DNA of 64,000 nucleotides from CAYTZH01 sp964442285 (GTDB lineage: Bacteria > Myxococcota_A > UBA9160 > JAFDET01). The position numbers and the translations under genes are program-made. The stretch lies in assembly GCA_964442285.1 (NCBI GenBank), contig CAYTZH010000001.1:1-64000 (forward strand), written 5' to 3'. Under the pieces are notes generated by a model. It saw nothing but the letters and a program-made list of their open reading frames with translations, was not told the DNA's origin and searched no databases. This document shows, in pieces, positions 43,265 through 50,741 of this stretch (the first letter of the stretch is position 1; each line of letters opens with the position of its first letter).

Positions 43265-43894
43265 TTGTCCGCAGCGGCCCCGGTCCGGACGCGCAGGGGA
43301 GAGCTGACCGCCGAGCGGATCCTCGACGCGGCGGAGGCCCTGTTCGCCGAGAAGGGCTTCGCCGGGACGACGCTCCGCGACGTCGCGACGGCGGTGGGGC
43401 TGCGCATCCCGAGCCTCTACAACCACTTCGAGAGCAAGGAATCACTCTACGCGGCGGTGCTGCGCCGCGGCCTCGGCCCGGTGCTCCGCGGGCTGGCCGA
43501 CCGGGCCTCGGGCCAGGCGCCCCGCGAGGCCGCCCCGTTCATCGGCGAGCTGATGGAGCTCCTGGTGCGCCGGCCGAATCTGGCGCGCCTGGTGCAGCAG
43601 GAGGCCCTCACCGGCGGCGAGCGGCTCTCGCCGCTGCTGGCCACCTGGTTCCGCGCGGTGCTCTCCCGCGCCCAGGAGAGCGTGGCCGCGATGCCGGGCG
43701 CGCGTACCTGGCGCGAGGACGAGCTGCCCCTGGTGGTGCTCGCGCTCTATCACGCCTTCGTCGGCTACTTCACGATCGCGCCGATGTGGTCCGCCCTGGG
43801 CGGCGAGGAGCTCCTCGACGAGGAGGCCCTGCGCCGCCACGAACGCTTCTTCGTGACGCTGGTGGAGCGGCTGCTCCCCGGCGGCGCCCCTTGA
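43265..43894 (+). CDS. TetR/AcrR-family regulator of the P450 operon
   Basis: 209 aa. HTH at residues 14-60: AERILDAAEALFAEKGFAGTTLRDVATAVGLRIPSLYNHFESKESLY. Recorded here in parts, the helix-turn-helix core is TTLRDVATAVGL and the anchoring motif is SLYNHF. The C-terminal ligand domain is of the TetR_C type. The start is TTG 43265 behind AGGAGG. The P450 gene starts 14 bases after its stop, so they form one operon. The nearby AACTAGCG/CGTTAGTT dyad resembles operators of TetR proteins that respond to acyl-CoA or aromatic effectors. Confidence 0.92.
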   Translation: MSAAAPVRTRRGELTAERILDAAEALFAEKGFAGTTLRDVATAVGLRIPSLYNHFESKESLYAAVLRRGLGPVLRGLADRASGQAPREAAPFIGELMELLVRRPNLARLVQQEALTGGERLSPLLATWFRAVLSRAQESVAAMPGARTWREDELPLVVLALYHAFVGYFTIAPMWSALGGEELLDEEALRRHERFFVTLVERLLPGGAP

Positions 43895-43907
43895 CGAGGA
43901 GATCGCC

Positions 43908-45152
43908 ATGGAAGTGAACGTCGACTACACCGACTCGGACAACTGGGGCCCGGAGATGACCGAGCGCCTGCGCTGGCTCCGGCACAACGAGCCGGTGTAC
44001 TGGTCCGACGCCTGCAACCTCTGGGTCATCAGCCGCTTCGCGGACGTCGAGGCCGTGTCGAAGAACCAGGCGGTGTTCACCTCCGCCCGGGGCGTGCGTC
44101 CCGGCCGCGACCTCAAGCTCGGCCTGATCGACGAGGCCGAGCCGCGCCACACCCAGCTCCGCAAGCTGATCAACCGCGGCTTCACGCCGCGCATGGTCGC
44201 CAAGCTCGAAGAGCTCTTCCGGCAGATCGTCGACGAGCGGCTGGACGCGGTGGCGAACCGGGGCGAGTGCGACTTCGTCGACGCCATCGCTGTGCCGCTG
44301 CCGCTGCTGCTCATCGCCGAGATGCTCGGCATCCGGCGCGAGGATCGCGATCGCTTCCACCGCTGGTCCGACGACATGATCGCCGGCGACGGCAACTTCC
44401 ATCACCCGGAGATCATGGCCAAGGCCGGCCAGGCCTACATGGAGTACTCCACCTACGTCACCGAGATCATCGAGGATCGCCGCAAGCAGCCCAGGGACGA
44501 CCTCGTCAGCATCCTGGTGGGCGCCAAGGACGAGGGGCTCCTGATGGAGTTCGAGCAGGGGGAGCTCCCGGACCACATGGAGGTGGACGAGGAGTACCTG
44601 GCGCTCCACAACGACGAGCTCATCAAGCTGTGCGTGGTGCTGCTGGTGGCCGGCAACGAGACCACCCGCAACGCCATCTCCGGCGGCATGCAGCTCCTGA
44701 TCGAGCACCCCGAGGCCCGCGACGCCCTGGCTCGCGACCGCAGCCGGGTTCCGGCGGCGGTGGAGGAGATGCTGCGCCTGGTCTCGCCGGTGCACACCTT
44801 CTCGCGCACGGTCACCCGGGATACGGAGCTGCACGGCAAGCCGTTGCGGGAGGGGCAGCAGGTGCTGCTGGTCTACCCCTCGGCCAACCGCGACGCCGCG
44901 CAGTTCCCGGACCCGGACCGCTTCGACATCGACCGCAACCCGCACCACGTGGCCTTCGGCATCGGCAGCCACTTCTGCCTGGGTGCGAACCTCGCGCGGA
45001 TGGAGATGCGGGTGGCCTTCGACGAGATCCTGCGCCGCTTTCCGGACATGGAGTACGCGGCCGACGGCCCCGTGATCCGACCGTCGGCGCTCGTCCGCTC
45101 CTGCACCGAGATGAAGGTCCGCTTCACCCCGGAGACCCGCTCCGCCGCCTAG
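43908..45152 (+). CDS. Cytochrome P450 (second of two)
   Basis: 414 aa, soluble. I-helix LLVAGNETTRNAI near residue 248, ExxR in EEMLR near 287, haem loop FGIGSHFCLGANLARME near 350-360. RHTQLRKLINRGFTPRM is typical of CYP families acting on terpenoids, steroids or fatty acids. ATG 43908 is preceded by GAGGAG. It is only moderately similar to the P450 at 7401-8582, so not a recent duplicate. Electron-transfer partners are not adjacent. Its stop shares CTAG with the convergent LLM gene. Confidence 0.94.
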   Translation: MEVNVDYTDSDNWGPEMTERLRWLRHNEPVYWSDACNLWVISRFADVEAVSKNQAVFTSARGVRPGRDLKLGLIDEAEPRHTQLRKLINRGFTPRMVAKLEELFRQIVDERLDAVANRGECDFVDAIAVPLPLLLIAEMLGIRREDRDRFHRWSDDMIAGDGNFHHPEIMAKAGQAYMEYSTYVTEIIEDRRKQPRDDLVSILVGAKDEGLLMEFEQGELPDHMEVDEEYLALHNDELIKLCVVLLVAGNETTRNAISGGMQLLIEHPEARDALARDRSRVPAAVEEMLRLVSPVHTFSRTVTRDTELHGKPLREGQQVLLVYPSANRDAAQFPDPDRFDIDRNPHHVAFGIGSHFCLGANLARMEMRVAFDEILRRFPDMEYAADGPVIRPSALVRSCTEMKVRFTPETRSAA

Positions 45153-46171
45153 CCCAGGACGAGCTCGGCCAGGGTGCGCAGGCTCTCGGCGTCGCGGTTG
45201 GTGACGAGCAGGCTGGTCACCGGCGTGTCCCGCCAGGCCTGGATTCGCTCGCGGATGCGGTCGAGGGGACCGCACAGGGAGATCTCGTCGGCGAAGCTGT
45301 CCGGCACCATCGCCACCGCCTCCGCGCGCTTGCCCTCGAAGAAGAGGTCCTGGATGCGGTGGGCCTCCGCCTCGAAGCCCATGCGAGCCATGAGCTCCAT
45401 GTGGAAGTTCCGCTTCTTGGCGCCCATGCCCCCGATGTAGAAGCCCAGCATGGCCTTCACCGGCATCAGGGCCTGCTCGAGGTCGTCGTGGATGTTGACC
45501 ACCACGAACTGGGCGATCTCGAAGTCCGGCCGCATGCCCTCGAGCGAGTCGCGGTACACCTCGGGCCGGAAGGGTGAGTAGTAGAGCGGAAGCCAGCCGT
45601 CGGCGATCTCGCAGGCGAGGGCCACGTTCTTCGGCCCTTCGGCGCCCAGGAAGATCGGGACGTCGGCCCGCAGGGGATGGGTGATGGAGCGCAGGGGCTT
45701 GCCCAGGTTCCAGGCGCCCTCGCCGTGGTAGGGGAGGGGGTAGTGGGGCCCGTCGTTGTGGACCGGCTTCTCGCGGCGCAGCACCTGGCGGATGATGTCG
45801 ATGTACTCGCGGGTGCGGGAGAGCGGCTTGGCGAACGGCTGGCCGTACCAGCCCTCCACCACCTGGGGACCCGACACGCCGAGCCCGAGCACCATGCGGC
45901 CGCGGCTGAGGTGGTCGAGGGTGAGCGTGGCCATGGCGGTGGCGGCGGGAGTCCGCGCGGACATCTGGCAGACCGCGGTGCCGAGCCGGATCTTCGCCGT
46001 GTGGGCACCGATCCACGCCAGGGGCGTGAAGCAGTCCGAGCCCCAGGCCTCGGCCGTCCAGACCGAGTCGTAGCCGAGCCGCTCGGCCTCCTGGGCCGCG
46101 CTGACGAAGTCCTCGGGCGGCTGCGCGCCCCAGTAGCCGAGCTGCAATCCGAGCTTGAGTTCCCTGGCCAT
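45149..46171 (-). CDS. LLM-class (luciferase-like) F420-type oxidoreductase
   Basis: 340-aa TIM-barrel flavin/F420 enzyme. LKLGLQLGYWGAQPPEDFV begins the barrel. DSVWTAEAWGSDCFTPLAWIGAHT, IRLGTAVCQMSARTPAATAMA and GRMVLGLGVSGPQVVEGWYG are classic LLM segments. This subgroup generally uses coenzyme F420 rather than FMN, but that cannot be decided from sequence by eye. ATG 46171 is chosen with GAGGAAG upstream; an extended frame reaches 46306. Converges with the P450. Such pairs are common in lipid and steroid catabolic loci. Confidence 0.88.
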   Translation of the reverse strand: MARELKLGLQLGYWGAQPPEDFVSAAQEAERLGYDSVWTAEAWGSDCFTPLAWIGAHTAKIRLGTAVCQMSARTPAATAMATLTLDHLSRGRMVLGLGVSGPQVVEGWYGQPFAKPLSRTREYIDIIRQVLRREKPVHNDGPHYPLPYHGEGAWNLGKPLRSITHPLRADVPIFLGAEGPKNVALACEIADGWLPLYYSPFRPEVYRDSLEGMRPDFEIAQFVVVNIHDDLEQALMPVKAMLGFYIGGMGAKKRNFHMELMARMGFEAEAHRIQDLFFEGKRAEAVAMVPDSFADEISLCGPLDRIRERIQAWRDTPVTSLLVTNRDAESLRTLAELVLG

Positions 46172-46408
46172 GGCCGCGGCTTCCTCGATGGCGGTTGGGT
46201 GACGATCCTGCGGCGACGCGTTTGCGCGTCGATCCCGGCAAGATAGCCCAGTTCCCTCGCGCGACCTCGCAGGGGTTTCGTCGTCGTCCTTTCGCGTTTC
46301 CCTCACGCATTCGTCAAGCGCCTGCGAGACCCTCCTGCCGCGCCCGCGGGACTCTCGCGGCGCAGCGTCGACCCCCCATCCCGTTCACTGGATGGAGGAG
46401 CCCGATCC

Positions 46409-47191
46409 ATGCCCGTTTCCTCGCTTCGCCTCGGTGCCCGACTCGCGTCGAGCGCCGCCGTTGCCTACACCGGAGTCGGTCAAATGCGCCTGCAGCAGAA
46501 GCTGCAGGGACCCTGCGTCCGACGCGCCACGCGCGAGGGCCATCGCTACGCGCGGGTGCTGGTGAAGACGCTCGGTCTGCGCCTCGACGTGCGCGGCGAG
46601 ATCCCGGGCGAGCCGGCGCTGCTGCTCGCCAACCACCGCTCCTATCTCGACATCCCCATCCTGCTCGCCCAGGCGCCGTGCACCTTCCTGGCGAAGGAGG
46701 AGATGGGAAACTGGCCGCTGTTCGGCACGGCGGCGGAGCTGATCGAGACGGCCTTCGTGCGCCGGGACTGCCGCGACAGCCGACGTCGGGCGCGCATGGC
46801 GGCGCTGGACCGCGTGCAGCGCGGCGTCCACTTCGCCGCCTTTCCCGAGGGCACGACCTCCCACGGTCCCGACGTGCTGCCGTTCTTCCCGGGCCTGTTC
46901 ATGGTGGCGGCGGAGCACGGCCTCCCGGTCGTCCCGGTGGCCCTGCGCTACGCGTACCGCAGCGCCCACTGGGTGCAGGAGGAGTTCCTGCCCCACGTGA
47001 GCCGCACCTTCCGCAAGCGACGGGTCGACGCGTCGGTCCAGTTCGGTCCGCTGCTCCGCAGCGACGACGAGAAGCTGCTCCGCGAGCACTGCGAGAGCTG
47101 GATCCGCGAGCGGCTGCAGGCGGAGGGGCCGGTCGTCCCGGACGCGCCCTTCCGGCCGCCCGCGCAGATCGCCCTGCCCGCCGGCGCGTAG
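46409..47191 (+). CDS. plsC: 1-acyl-sn-glycerol-3-phosphate acyltransferase (PlsC-like)
   Basis: Acylates lysophosphatidic acid to phosphatidic acid at the inner membrane. 260 aa. The catalytic NHxxxxD is in LLANHRSYLDIP near residue 74, and the glycerophosphate-binding FPEGTTS is near 145. LVPVALRYAY-type VVPVALRYAY follows. ATG 46409 follows GGAGGAG; a CCATCC/GGATGG hairpin (46376-46395) could cover that site. It is divergent from the LLM gene across 237 bp. Acyl specificity unknown. Confidence 0.9.
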   Translation: MPVSSLRLGARLASSAAVAYTGVGQMRLQQKLQGPCVRRATREGHRYARVLVKTLGLRLDVRGEIPGEPALLLANHRSYLDIPILLAQAPCTFLAKEEMGNWPLFGTAAELIETAFVRRDCRDSRRRARMAALDRVQRGVHFAAFPEGTTSHGPDVLPFFPGLFMVAAEHGLPVVPVALRYAYRSAHWVQEEFLPHVSRTFRKRRVDASVQFGPLLRSDDEKLLREHCESWIRERLQAEGPVVPDAPFRPPAQIALPAGA

Positions 47192-47274
47192 GCCCGCGGT
47201 CCCCGGGCGCGGGTCCGCGACACCAGCCCCCGCGCGACTCGACCGCCGGGAGGCGGGCTGCTAGGCCTCGCGGC

Positions 47275-48261
47275 GTGGGTCGCTTCCTCCGCACCGCGCG
47301 CCCCGGTCCCCTGGCGCTCGCCCTGGCCTTCGTGCTGGCGATCGGGCCGATCGCGTGCGCCCGCCCGCGCCCGTCCGAGCCGCTGGCCTCCCTGGCCGGC
47401 CGCATCTGGGACCCGCAGCGCGGCCAGTCCCTGAGCGAGGAGGCGCTGGTGGCGCGCCTGGCCGAGGCGCGCTGGGTGCTGCTCGGCGAGAAGCACGACA
47501 GCCCGGAGCACCACCGCATCCAGGGGCGCCTGATCGAGGCCCTGGCGGCCCGCGGTCGGCGGCCGGTGGTGGCATTCGAGATGCTCTCGGCGGACGCGGC
47601 ACCCGCGCTGGCGCGCGCCCTGGCCGAGTCCTCGCCCAGCGCCGAGGGCGTTCGCCGCGCCGTGGCGTGGGACGAGAGCGGCTGGCCCGCCTGGCCGCTG
47701 TACGCGCCGGTCTTCGAGGCGGCCCTGGGCGCCGGGCTGCCCCTGGCGACGGCCGATCTCCCGAGGGCCCTGCTGGCGGACCTGCGCCGGGGCGGCCTCG
47801 CGGGTCTCTCGACCGAGGATCGGGTGCGTCTCGCCCTGGACCGGCCCGTCGGGCCGGCGCTGCGCGACGCCCTGGCGGAGGAGATCGACGCGGCCCACTG
47901 CGGCGTGCTGCCGGCCCAGGTCCTCCCGCTCATGGTCGACGTGCAGCTCGCCCGCGACGCCCACCTGGCGCGCTCCCTGGTCGACGCCGCAGGCGACGGC
48001 ACTGGCGTGCTCGTGGCCGGCAACGGCCACGTGCGCCACACGGCCGTCCCGCGCTTCCTGGCGCGGCAGCCCGTCGCCGGCCGGGTCTTCGCGCTGGGCC
48101 TGCTCGAGGCCCGTCCCGACGAGCGCGATCCCGTGGCGGCGCTGGCCGCGCGCGGTCTCGCGGACGTTCCCTACGATGCCGTGTGGTGGACGACGGCGGT
48201 CGACGACGAGGATCCGTGCGAGAAGTTCCGCGAGTCGCTGGAGTCGCTCCGGCAACCCTGA
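47275..48261 (+). CDS. ChaN-family (DUF399) putative lipoprotein
   Basis: 328 aa. Signal with Cys (ALAFVLAIGPIACARP), so perhaps lipid-anchored. WVLLGEKHDSPEHHRIQGRLIEAL near residue 65 and VAFEMLSADAAPAL are the family blocks, with a later VLVAGNGHVRHTAVPRFL near 245. In characterised ChaN the His residues bind haem. GTG 47275 is the start. It is co-directional with plsC and with the PLP-dependent lyase that begins 31 bases after its stop. Confidence 0.85.
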   Translation: MGRFLRTARPGPLALALAFVLAIGPIACARPRPSEPLASLAGRIWDPQRGQSLSEEALVARLAEARWVLLGEKHDSPEHHRIQGRLIEALAARGRRPVVAFEMLSADAAPALARALAESSPSAEGVRRAVAWDESGWPAWPLYAPVFEAALGAGLPLATADLPRALLADLRRGGLAGLSTEDRVRLALDRPVGPALRDALAEEIDAAHCGVLPAQVLPLMVDVQLARDAHLARSLVDAAGDGTGVLVAGNGHVRHTAVPRFLARQPVAGRVFALGLLEARPDERDPVAALAARGLADVPYDAVWWTTAVDDEDPCEKFRESLESLRQP

Positions 48262-48292
48262 GCGGGGCCGACGCCCTCCGGAGGCAGCGGGC

Positions 48293-49234
48293 GTGCTCGA
48301 GGCGCTGAGCCTCGACCGGGTCCGCGCAGCCCACGCGCGGATCCAGGCGCACGTGGTCCGCACGCCGGTGCTCCGGCGGACGCCGAGGCCCGGCTGCGAG
48401 CTGCTGTGCAAGGCCGAGTCGCTCCAGCCCACGGGCGCCTTCAAGCTGCGGGGCGCCTTCAACAAGCTGCTGACCCTGCCCGAGGGCACGCGGGGCGTGG
48501 TGGCCCACAGCTCGGGCAACCACGCCCAGGCGGTGGCGCGCGCGGCTCGGGTCCTGGGCATTCCGGCGGTGGTGGTGATGAACGAGGACGCCCCCGCGGT
48601 GAAGCGCCGTCGCACCGAGGCCGACGGCGCCGAGGTCGTGCTGGTGGGTCCCGACTCCGCAGAGCGCGAGCAGCGGGCCGCGGCGCTGGCGGCGGCGCGG
48701 GGCCTGGTCCCGGTGCCTCCCTTCGACGATCCCGAGGTGGCGGCCGGCCAGGGGACGGCGGCCCTCGAGCTCCTGGAGGAGGCGGGGACCCTCGACCGCT
48801 TCTACGCGCCCATCAGCGGCGGTGGCCTCATGGCCGGCTGCGCGGTGGTGCTGCGCGCCCAGGCGCCCGACTGCGAGATCGTCGGCGTCGAGCCGGAGGA
48901 TGCCAACGACACCTACCTGAGTCTGGCGGCGGGAGAGCGCCGCTCGGTGCCGCCGCCGCGCACCCTGGCCGACGGGCTCCGGGTGCGGACGCCCGGGGCG
49001 CTCACCTGGCCGGTGGTCCGCGCCCACGTCGCGCGGGTGGCCCTGGTCTCCGACGCCGAGCTGGAGGCGGCCATGCGCTGGGCGGCGAAGGAGCTGCGGC
49101 TCGTGCTCGAGCCCTCGGGCGCCGCCAGCCTCGCCGTGGCCCTGCGCGAGGGGCGGGGGCGCTGCGGCGTGCTGCTCTCGGGCGGCAACGTCGACCCGGC
49201 CCTGCTGGCCCGGGTCCTGGCCTGCAAGGACTAG
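48293..49234 (+). CDS. Threonine dehydratase/serine racemase-like PLP enzyme
   Basis: Fold-type II pyridoxal-phosphate enzyme, 313 aa. The PLP lysine is Lys51 in TGAFKLRGAFN. SSGNHAQAVA near residue 73 binds the substrate carboxylate. The phosphate loop is SGGGLMAG near 180. LLSGGNVDP closes the family pattern. It lacks the C-terminal ACT domain of allosteric IlvA, matching catabolic TdcB or serine racemase types. GTG 48293 is preceded by GGAGGC. Probable product is 2-oxobutanoate or pyruvate plus ammonia. Confidence 0.9.
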   Translation: MLEALSLDRVRAAHARIQAHVVRTPVLRRTPRPGCELLCKAESLQPTGAFKLRGAFNKLLTLPEGTRGVVAHSSGNHAQAVARAARVLGIPAVVVMNEDAPAVKRRRTEADGAEVVLVGPDSAEREQRAAALAAARGLVPVPPFDDPEVAAGQGTAALELLEEAGTLDRFYAPISGGGLMAGCAVVLRAQAPDCEIVGVEPEDANDTYLSLAAGERRSVPPPRTLADGLRVRTPGALTWPVVRAHVARVALVSDAELEAAMRWAAKELRLVLEPSGAASLAVALREGRGRCGVLLSGGNVDPALLARVLACKD

Positions 49235-49277
49235 CTGGCACTGGTCCGACCACCTGCTCCTCGGTACGGTCCGACCC

Positions 49278-50741
49278 ATGGCTGCGACGACCTCCCCCCT
49301 CGACGCCGTGCCCACCGGACCGCGCTCGCTCACGCTCCTGTGGGGGCGTCACCTGCTGGCGTTCTTCTTCCCCGCGGTGAGCCTCACCTTCCTGTGGACG
49401 GGTCCCCATCCCTGGTACGTGGCGCCCGCCTTCATGCTGCCGCTGGTCACCGCCCACTGGCTCGACTGCCGGGGCGATACGGTGACGCGCCAGCCGAGCG
49501 CCGACCTGCCGGCGTGGCCCTTCGACCTGCTGGTCTACGCCCTCGCCGCCGCCCAGATCCTCGTGGTGGCGGAGACGGTGCGCCTGTTCGCCGGCGCCCA
49601 GGGCATCTTCTCCCTGGACTTCGTGATGACCTTCAGCGTGGTGGGGGCGGCCTCGGGCTTCTCCATCGTGACGGCCCACGAGCTGATCCACCGCCCCAAG
49701 GTCTGGGAGCAGCAGCTCGGTCGCCTGCTCCTGTGCTCGGTGCTCTACGAGCACTTCTACACCGAGCACCTCCGCGGTCATCACGTGAAGGTCGGCACGC
49801 CGGAGGACCCGGCCACGGCGCGCTTCGGGGAGAGCTACGAGCGCTTCTTCACGCGCACGGTGCCGGCGCAGTTCCGCAGCGCCTGGCGCCTGGAGAGCCG
49901 TCGCCTGGGCGACGAGAACCTGCGCCTCTGGGACCCGCGCATGCTGCGTCACCGGGTGCTCCACGGGCTGGTCCTCGAGTGGGGCGTGGCCGGGGGCATC
50001 CTGCTCGCCTTCGGACCGGCCGCCTTTGCCGCCTTCGTGCTCCAGGCCTTCTCCGCGGTGCGCCTGCTCGAGGCGGTGAACTACTTCGAGCACTGGGGCC
50101 TGGTGCGCCGCGGCCGCAAGGTGGCGCCCGCCGACTCCTGGGACACCCACTCGCGCTTCACCTTCTACGCGCTGATCGGGCTCACCCGCCACGCGGACCA
50201 CCACGCGTTCCCGATGCGGCCCTTCCAGCAGCTGCGGGTCTGGCAGGAGGCGCCCCTGCTCCCCCACGGCTACGTGGGCACCGTCGACCTGCTGATGATC
50301 GACAACCGCGAGTACCAGCGGCGCATGGCGATCGAGCTCGGCGAGCGCGGGCTCGGTCCCTTCCCGACGCCCGTCGGCGGGACCGAGGCCCTGGAGGCGC
50401 TCGCCCGCGCCCAGGCGGGCGAGCGCCGCCCGCTCTCGGGTCTCGCGCGGCGCTGGCGAGGCCTGCCCGTGTGGTTGCGGCGGGTGCTCTTCCTGGGCGG
50501 GGTCGTGGGCATCAGCGCCGCCGGCGCGCACTGGGAGGCCGCGGGCGGCGAGATGGGCCTCGTGGCGCGGCTGGCGCTCCACGCCTGGATCCTGGGCGTG
50601 TTCGCCTTCGTGATCCCCTTCCGGCGCCGCCTCCAGGAGCGCCTCGGCAAGGAGCGCGAGGTGCTGGCCTGGGCCGTGGCCCTGGGGCTGCTGTTCGCCC
50701 TCGGGCTGCTCACGGATCGGGTGCTGGCGCTGCTGGCGTAG
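49278..50741 (+). CDS. alkB: Alkane 1-monooxygenase (AlkB-type membrane di-iron hydroxylase)
   Basis: Terminal hydroxylation of medium-chain alkanes in the inner membrane. 487 aa with about six membrane helices. All histidine boxes are seen: AHELIHRP near residue 133, EHLRGHH near 163, VNYFEHWGL near 268 and LTRHADHHA near 305. Tail of ~90 residues adds two more hydrophobic segments (VGISAAGAHWEA, LALHAWILGVFAFVIPF). No rubredoxin or reductase gene is nearby. ATG 49278 is preceded by two copies of GGTCCGACC. It overlaps the convergent histidine kinase gene by 32 bases. Confidence 0.9.
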   Translation: MAATTSPLDAVPTGPRSLTLLWGRHLLAFFFPAVSLTFLWTGPHPWYVAPAFMLPLVTAHWLDCRGDTVTRQPSADLPAWPFDLLVYALAAAQILVVAETVRLFAGAQGIFSLDFVMTFSVVGAASGFSIVTAHELIHRPKVWEQQLGRLLLCSVLYEHFYTEHLRGHHVKVGTPEDPATARFGESYERFFTRTVPAQFRSAWRLESRRLGDENLRLWDPRMLRHRVLHGLVLEWGVAGGILLAFGPAAFAAFVLQAFSAVRLLEAVNYFEHWGLVRRGRKVAPADSWDTHSRFTFYALIGLTRHADHHAFPMRPFQQLRVWQEAPLLPHGYVGTVDLLMIDNREYQRRMAIELGERGLGPFPTPVGGTEALEALARAQAGERRPLSGLARRWRGLPVWLRRVLFLGGVVGISAAGAHWEAAGGEMGLVARLALHAWILGVFAFVIPFRRRLQERLGKEREVLAWAVALGLLFALGLLTDRVLALLA

